From positions 1 through 9,392 of the forward strand of contig JADGCD010000073.1 of NCBI GenBank assembly GCA_015229165.1: 9,392 nt of DNA, read 5' to 3'. Positions 6,397 to 9,392 of the stretch are shown piece by piece. The translations under genes and the position numbers were made by a program. The notes under the pieces are model-generated. The model was not told the origin of the DNA, did no database searches, and saw only the letters and a program-made list of their open reading frames with translations. Numbering within the stretch: the stretch's first letter is position 1; the number at the start of each line of letters is the position of its first letter. This DNA comes from Nitrospinota bacterium. GTDB lineage: Bacteria; Nitrospinota_A; UBA7883; JADGGD01.

Positions 6397-7923
6397 ATGT
6401 ATCGCATAACCAACCGGATGATGTACGACAACACGTTGTACAACACCTTCCGGAACAACCAGGGGCTACTGGCGTCCCAAGAGCAGCTCTCCAGCGGCAA
6501 GCGGATCAACAAGCCCTCCGACGACCCCATCGGGATGATGGAGGTCCTGAAACTGCGGACCGTCATCGGGCGTCAGGACCAGTACATCCGGGTCATGGGA
6601 AACGCCGACGCCACCCTCTCCGCCGCCGACTCGATCCTGGGGCTGGCCCACGACGAGCTGAAGACCGGCAAGGAGCTTGCCATCCAGGCGGCCAACGCCA
6701 CCTCCGACTCCGTCACCCGGGCCACCACCGCCCGCCGGATCGACAGCATGATCGAGCAGATGACCCAGTACGGCAACACCCGGGTGGGGCAGAACTATCT
6801 CTTCAGCGGCGCCTCCACCTCGTCGGTCGCCGTCACCCCCAACGGCGAGTACGGCGGCTCGGGGCTCGACTGGGCGCTGGAGATCAACCAGAACAGCACG
6901 GTCCCGGTCTCCACCAAGGCCAGCGACTTTTTGACCGCCGACATGAACCCGGCCGCCTCCGGGGCCACGACGCTGGCCTCGCTCAACAACGGCGCCGGGG
7001 TCCCCGCCGGGACCTTCACCGTCACCGACCGGGCCGGAAACGGGGTGGCGGTCAACACCGCCGCCATGACCACCCTCAACGACGTGGTCAACGCCATCAA
7101 CGCCGGGGGGACCAACGTCACCGCCTCCCTTTCCACCGACGGGACCGCGCTGGTCCTGACCGACGTCACCGCCAGCCCCACACTCCCCATTTCGGTGGTC
7201 GACGGGGGCGCCGGAACGGCGCAAGGGCTCGGCATCGCCGGGGTCCGCTCCACCTCGGTCTTCATCGGCAGCGACATCAACCCGGCGGTCACCGACGCGA
7301 CCCCGCTGGCCTCCCTCTACGGCGGGCAGGGGCTGCCGCTGGACCCCTTCCGGGTGGTCAACGGCGGGGCCTCGGCAACGATCACCTTCGTCCCGGCTCC
7401 CACCACCGTCGGCGCCCTTAGGGTCAGCGTAAACAACCAGCTGGCCGCCGCCGGGGTCAACGCCACCATCACCATAGAACCAACCGCCCAACGGCGCCTG
7501 ACCATCACCTCCACCAACCCCGCCACCGTGGCCTTCGTGGCCGAGGTTGCGGGCGGGCAGACCGCCGAACTGATGGGGCTCGGCGGCGGGCGCAACATCA
7601 TACCGACCCTCAAAACCCTCTCCGCCGCCTTGAAGGCCAACGATACGTCGGCTATACTGGGCTCCATCGACCTTCTGGACAGCGTGATGAACAACACCAA
7701 CGCGGTCCGGGGGTCGGTGGGAGCGCGGGCGAACCAGGTCATCCAGACGCGCGACTCGGTGGAGGCGTCCAAACTGGACAACACCAAGACCAAGTCGTTC
7801 GTCGAAGACGCCGATTTCCTGAAAGCCGCCAGCGAGTTGGCCATGTTGCAGACCGCCTATCAGGCCACCCTGAAGTCGTCGGCGTCGATCATCCAGCCGA
7901 CCCTGATGGATTTCGTCCGGTAG
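6397..7923 (+). CDS. flgL: Flagellar hook-filament junction protein 2, FlgL (HAP3), with enlarged central domain
   Basis: FlgL forms the second junction layer, on which the filament grows. The N-terminal flagellin-like D0/D1 region (about 1-140) has MYRITNRMMYDN, EQLSSGKRINKPSDDPIGM (29-47) and helices ending in GNTRVGQNYLFSG (126-138). The C-terminal region (about 405-508) has NTNAVRGSVGARANQ and ELAMLQTAYQATLKSSASI. The protein is 508 residues, against roughly 300-320 for enteric FlgL. The surplus lies in the middle. Residues about 182-283 and 293-396 form two related units, each starting D-x-NPA and then T-x-LASL, 111 residues apart. They resemble the flagellin hook IN motif, for example TLNDVVNAINAGGTNVTASL (226-245). 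AAGGAG at 6381-6386 lies ten bases before the ATG. Position after flgK and before csrA-fliW supports FlgL over flagellin, despite the length. Confidence 0.93.
   Translation: MYRITNRMMYDNTLYNTFRNNQGLLASQEQLSSGKRINKPSDDPIGMMEVLKLRTVIGRQDQYIRVMGNADATLSAADSILGLAHDELKTGKELAIQAANATSDSVTRATTARRIDSMIEQMTQYGNTRVGQNYLFSGASTSSVAVTPNGEYGGSGLDWALEINQNSTVPVSTKASDFLTADMNPAASGATTLASLNNGAGVPAGTFTVTDRAGNGVAVNTAAMTTLNDVVNAINAGGTNVTASLSTDGTALVLTDVTASPTLPISVVDGGAGTAQGLGIAGVRSTSVFIGSDINPAVTDATPLASLYGGQGLPLDPFRVVNGGASATITFVPAPTTVGALRVSVNNQLAAAGVNATITIEPTAQRRLTITSTNPATVAFVAEVAGGQTAELMGLGGGRNIIPTLKTLSAALKANDTSAILGSIDLLDSVMNNTNAVRGSVGARANQVIQTRDSVEASKLDNTKTKSFVEDADFLKAASELAMLQTAYQATLKSSASIIQPTLMDFVR
6940..7584 (+). 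repeat. Tandem duplicated IN-like module inside flgL
   Basis: At protein level, unit 1 (about 6940-7245) starts DMNPAASGATTLASLNNGAG. Unit 2 (about 7273-7584) starts DINPAVTDATPLASLYGGQG. Both continue through a beta-rich stretch with an INAGGTNVTASLS or LAAAGVNATITIE core and end with a Gly-rich LGIAG or MGLGGG segment. The offset is 111 residues. The DNA has diverged considerably, so the duplication is old or the units were acquired separately. The match to the flagellin hook IN motif is by eye. Confidence 0.65.
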
Positions 7924-7935
7924 CGGGGCGCCCGC

Positions 7936-7954
7936 CAGCCTTTCGGGCAGGCTG
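7936..7954 (+). terminator. Small hairpin just after flgL, possible weak terminator or attenuator
   Basis: CAGCCT (7936-7941) and AGGCTG (7949-7954) are perfect complements around the loop TTCGGGC. An alternative pairing of GCCCG (7930-7934) with CGGGC (7944-7948) is mutually exclusive with it. No T-run follows, only TTGAAC. A complete intrinsic terminator is therefore unlikely, and partial termination or an mRNA-end structure before csrA is possible. Confidence 0.25.
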
Positions 7955-8024
7955 TTGAACGACATGACCGCAGATCGTTTTCCCACAGCCTCGCAAGCGT
8001 CACGCCACCAGGGAAGGTATCAGG

Positions 8025-8285
8025 ATGCTGGTTCTTACACGAAAGCTGGGGGAGTCGGTCACTATCGGCGACTCCATCAAGATCTCCGTCATCGACATCA
8101 AGGGGCGCCAGGTCCGTCTGGGCATCGAGGCCCCCTCCTCCATGGCCATCCACCGGGAAGAGATTTACGCCCGGATACAGGAGGAGAACCGGCAGGCCTC
8201 CTTCGACGCGGCGGTCAACATGGAAAAGCTGGCCACCCTCTTCCCCCGGCCCAAAGGGGAAAAGAAAGGGGGGGAGGGGAAATGA
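8025..8285 (+). CDS. csrA: Carbon storage regulator CsrA (RsmA), long C-terminal tail form
   Basis: CsrA is a dimeric RNA-binding protein that blocks translation by covering GGA-containing Shine-Dalgarno regions. Here it is probably the repressor of flagellin synthesis controlled by FliW. The 86-residue product opens with MLVLTRKLGESVTIGD, a near-perfect family start including RNA-binding Leu4. The second RNA-binding element, AIHREEIY, holds the key Arg44. IQEEN follows, with Asn55 at the position linked to FliW contact in Bacillus. The tail from about 56 to 86 is longer than in enteric CsrA (61 residues), which fits species where FliW binds the CsrA tail. GGAAGG at 8012-8017 lies about seven bases before the ATG. 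The stop overlaps the fliW start by four bases. The last codons lie in a purine-rich tract with a run of seven G. Confidence 0.96.
   Translation: MLVLTRKLGESVTIGDSIKISVIDIKGRQVRLGIEAPSSMAIHREEIYARIQEENRQASFDAAVNMEKLATLFPRPKGEKKGGEGK
8236..8279 (+). promoter_or_regulatory. Predicted hairpin covering the fliW ribosome-binding site
   Basis: In the mRNA, bases 8236-8247 can pair with 8268-8279 across a 20-base loop. Eleven of twelve positions pair, eight as G-C and three as G-U, with one C/A mismatch (8240/8275). The right arm is the G-rich stretch that includes the only fliW Shine-Dalgarno candidate (GGAG at 8273-8276, five bases from the ATG). Free fliW initiation would be blocked unless ribosomes finishing csrA open the stem. 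A competing CCC/GGG hairpin (8250-8252 with 8256-8258, loop AAA) could form inside the loop. Confidence 0.45.
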
Positions 8286-8722
8286 AAATCACCTCCGCCC
8301 GCCTCGGACAGGTCGACATCGATCCGGCCAAGATCCTGACTTTCCCCGACGGGATCATCGGCTTTCCCGACCTCAAACGGTACATCCTGCTCCCCTTCGT
8401 CGACGACTCCCCCTTGCAGCTTCTGCAGGCGGTGGACGAGCCGGGGCTGGCCTTCGTGGTCATCGACCCGCTGGTCTTTCTGGCCGAATACCGGCTCGAC
8501 CTGTCGGCGGAGGACATGGCCTACCTGAAAGCTCCCGACGCCGCCGGGCTCATCGTGGCGGTCATCGTCACCATTCCTGAAGACCCGTACAAAATGACCG
8601 CCAACCTGCAGGGGCCGCTGGTCTTCAACCCGGAAACCCGGCTGGCCAAACAGGTGGTCAACGATCCGGGGACCTACCCGACCCGGCACGCGATCCTGGC
8701 CGACAACGTGGAGCCGACCTGA
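8282..8722 (+). CDS. fliW: Flagellar assembly factor FliW, CsrA antagonist
   Basis: FliW binds CsrA and flagellin alternately. When flagellin is exported, free FliW sequesters CsrA and flagellin translation resumes. The 146-residue product has the usual length (about 130-160). The N-terminal signature ILTFPDGIIGFPDLKRYIL is at 18-36. LAFVVIDPLVF (56-66) is in the expected second position. The diagnostic C-terminal part MTANLQGPLVFNPETRLAKQ (105-124) is followed by the VV-DPGTYPTRHAI segment. The frame stays open upstream through csrA to 7955, but ATG 8282 is chosen because the family similarity starts there, a purine-rich ribosome site lies just upstream, and the ATGA overlap with csrA is the usual csrA-fliW arrangement. 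The flagellin gene itself is not in the window and probably lies elsewhere. Confidence 0.96.
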   Translation: MKITSARLGQVDIDPAKILTFPDGIIGFPDLKRYILLPFVDDSPLQLLQAVDEPGLAFVVIDPLVFLAEYRLDLSAEDMAYLKAPDAAGLIVAVIVTIPEDPYKMTANLQGPLVFNPETRLAKQVVNDPGTYPTRHAILADNVEPT

Positions 8723-8727
8723 GCCCA

Positions 8728-8742
8728 CCCGCGCAACGCGGG
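8728..8742 (+). terminator. GC-rich hairpin after fliW, possible end of the flagellar operon
   Basis: CCCGCG (8728-8733) pairs perfectly with CGCGGG (8737-8742) around the loop CAA. Three further C-G pairs (8724-8726 with 8743-8745) can form past a bulged A. It lies six bases after the fliW stop, a typical terminator position. No T-run follows immediately; the nearest one is at 8779-8784. An intrinsic terminator of the textbook kind is therefore not shown. Confidence 0.4.
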
Positions 8743-8837
8743 GGGGCGCAGGCGGTCGGCCACGCGCACAACGATATGTTTTTTCACGCCATACACCTGC
8801 GGTCCGCCGGGTGAATCCCTTTTGCCCCCGCTGAATC

Positions 8838-8843
8838 TATAGT
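8838..8843 (+). promoter_or_regulatory. Possible -10 element for the tusA transcript
   Basis: TATAGT differs from TATAAT at one base and sits in the only AT-rich patch of the gap, about 115 bases before tusA. No good -35 hexamer is found 16-18 bases upstream (the bases there read ATCCCT). The call is weak and rests on composition and position. Confidence 0.2.
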
Positions 8844-8901
8844 ACGATAACGGTTCCGGCGCGTCCGTTCTGCGTCGCCGGGCCGCCGGGGGTTCATGCG
8901 G

Positions 8902-8914
8902 CGTCCGCCGGACG
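8902..8914. repeat. 13-base dyad upstream of tusA
   Basis: CGTCCG (8902-8907) and CGGACG (8909-8914) are perfect reverse complements around the single base C8908. A one-base centre cannot form a hairpin loop for the full stem, so the geometry suits a dimeric DNA-binding protein better. It lies about 42 bases before the tusA start, a plausible operator position. GC-rich DNA yields such dyads by chance, so confidence is low. Confidence 0.25.
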
Positions 8915-8955
8915 TCGATCACGCCGAAACCGCATACGTTTAGGAGAGTCCGTCC

Positions 8956-9183
8956 ATGCAAGCTGACAAAGTAATCGACTGCAAAGGGCTGTCGTGCCCG
9001 GAGCCGATCCTCCACACCAAGATGGCCATCAACGGACTCTCGTCGGGCCAGATCCTGCAGGTTTCCGCCACCGATCCCGGCTCCATCAACGACATGGCCG
9101 CCTGGGCCAAACGGACCGGCAACCCCATCGTGGAGCAGTCGGAGACCGCCGGCGTCTTCACCTTCTTCATCAAGAAGAGCTGA
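8956..9183 (+). CDS. tusA: TusA-family sulfur carrier protein
   Basis: The 75-residue protein fits the TusA/SirA/YedF family (about 70-80 residues), small cytoplasmic proteins that pass a cysteine persulfide between enzymes. The family motif is plain: VIDCKGLSCPEPIL, with the sulfur-carrying Cys14 in the CPxP box at the start of the first helix. A second cysteine, Cys9, precedes it, as in many DCxGLxCP family members. A conserved SATDPGSINDMAAWAKRTGN (37-56) and the final FTFFIKK strand complete the fold. AGGAG at 8942-8946 lies nine bases before the ATG. The gene ends 14 bases before a DsrE2-like gene, so its job is probably sulfur trafficking in dissimilatory or assimilatory sulfur metabolism rather than tRNA thiolation alone. 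The exact paralogue cannot be fixed from sequence alone. Confidence 0.9.
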   Translation: MQADKVIDCKGLSCPEPILHTKMAINGLSSGQILQVSATDPGSINDMAAWAKRTGNPIVEQSETAGVFTFFIKKS

Positions 9184-9197
9184 GAAAGGACCGACCG

Positions 9198-9392
9198 ATG
9201 CCCAACGACACCAAGCGGATCGCCATCATCGCCAGCAAGGGGACCCTCGACATGGCCTATCCCCCGCTCATCCTCGCCTCCACCGGGGCCGCGCTCGACA
9301 TGGAGGCGGGAATCTTCTTCACCTTCTACGGCTTGGACATCGTCAACAAGCACAAGTACAAGAACCTGAAAGTCGCCCCACTGGCCAATCCG
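9198..9392 (+). CDS. DsrE2-like (DsrE/DsrF/DrsH-like family) protein, N-terminal part (truncated by window edge)
   Basis: Only the first 65 codons are visible; the frame is open to the edge. The start is ATG 9198 with AAGGA at 9186-9190, seven bases upstream. The N-terminus RIAIIASKGTLDMAYPPLIL (7-26) followed by MEAGIFFTFYGLDIV (35-49) and LKVAPLANP at the edge is the recognisable opening of the DsrE2 group of DsrE-like proteins. This group often occurs with tusA, and with a rhodanese, in sulfur-oxidising and sulfur-metabolising prokaryotes, where the proteins are thought to relay sulfane sulfur. The active cysteine expected further along lies outside the window, so function cannot be confirmed. 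No cysteine is seen in the visible part. The 14-base gap to tusA supports co-transcription. Confidence 0.85.
   Translation, partial: MPNDTKRIAIIASKGTLDMAYPPLILASTGAALDMEAGIFFTFYGLDIVNKHKYKNLKVAPLANP

Larger units (their letters stand above)
8723..8955. other. Intergenic region between the flagellar and sulfur-transfer clusters
   Basis: This 233-base gap has no convincing gene. From left to right it holds a GC hairpin (8728-8742), a run of six T at 8779-8784, an AT-richer patch with TATAGT at 8838-8843, and a GC-rich stretch with the dyad CGTCCG/CGGACG centred on 8908. A minus-strand open frame crosses the whole gap but resembles no family I know. The gap separates two functionally unrelated operons and should contain the tusA promoter. 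Confidence 0.6.

Noticed and set aside
4889..6409. A 506-codon plus-strand frame overlapping flgK
   Set aside because: The product is almost all Arg, Gly, Pro, His and Gln, typical of an out-of-frame reading of GC-rich DNA, and flgK in the other frame is clear.
5748..7029. A 15-base identical string (TTCACCGTCACCGAC) in flgK (5748-5762) and flgL (7015-7029)
   Set aside because: Both encode FTVTD in beta-rich surface domains, and shared codon bias explains the identity. There is no sign of recombination around it.
6466..7986. A 506-codon minus-strand open frame opposite flgL
   Set aside because: It is a shadow frame caused by third-position GC bias, with a low-complexity Gly/Asp/Val/Arg product and no recognisable domain.
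7955..8281. Upstream extension of the fliW frame across csrA
   Set aside because: It reads csrA out of frame. FliW family similarity starts exactly at ATG 8282.
8843..8850. TACGATAA as a sigma-28 -10 box upstream of tusA
   Set aside because: It matches six of eight bases, but the bases about 15 upstream read GCCC rather than TAAA, and tusA is not a flagellar gene.
8674..9015. A 113-codon minus-strand frame spanning the fliW-tusA gap
   Set aside because: It starts inside tusA and ends inside fliW, matches no family I recognise, and is rich in Arg/Pro/Gly. It could be real only if transcription or conservation were shown.
1..9392. CRISPR arrays, tRNA or rRNA genes, insertion sequences
   Set aside because: No regularly spaced direct repeats, no tRNA-like or rRNA-like sequence and no transposase were seen; nearly all the sequence is accounted for by coding regions.

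Overview
The window is a GC-rich, densely coding bacterial segment. Every gene I can support lies on the + strand, and most of it is one flagellar gene cluster. The order is flgF (3' end), flgG, flgA, flgH, flgI, flgJ, flgN, flgK, flgL, csrA, fliW. After a 233-base gap come a TusA-family sulfur carrier gene and the start of a DsrE2-like gene that runs off the right edge.

The organism is Gram-negative, because P-ring (flgI) and L-ring (flgH) genes are present. Several features resemble flagellar clusters of Desulfuromonadia/Desulfobacterota (former Deltaproteobacteria): flgA inside the rod/ring cluster, FlgJ reduced to its rod-binding domain, csrA-fliW directly after flgL, and a nearby sigma-54-like element. 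This placement is an inference from gene order and composition; no 16S or other marker gene is present.

Layout: bases 1-3672 encode the distal rod (FlgF, FlgG) and the P and L rings with their assembly factor (FlgI, FlgH, FlgA). A 70-base AT-richer gap carries an inverted repeat and a sigma-54-like element. Bases 3743-7923 encode the rod-binding protein FlgJ, the export chaperone FlgN and its two presumed clients, FlgK and FlgL, which form the hook-filament junction. Bases 8025-8722 encode CsrA and FliW, the translational repressor/antagonist pair that in other bacteria couples flagellin synthesis to export. Spacings within the flagellar block run from 4-base overlaps to 101 bases, which fits a long operon with possible internal promoters. 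The last part (8956-9392) belongs to a separate tusA-dsrE2 sulfur-transfer cluster.

I see no clearly unprecedented system. The points most worth a second look are: a predicted mRNA hairpin covering the fliW ribosome-binding site; a G7 run from which a -1 slip would fuse CsrA to FliW; an enlarged FlgL with a duplicated insert; a CxxC pair in FlgI; the element between flgI and flgJ; and the lack of flgM at its frequent position.
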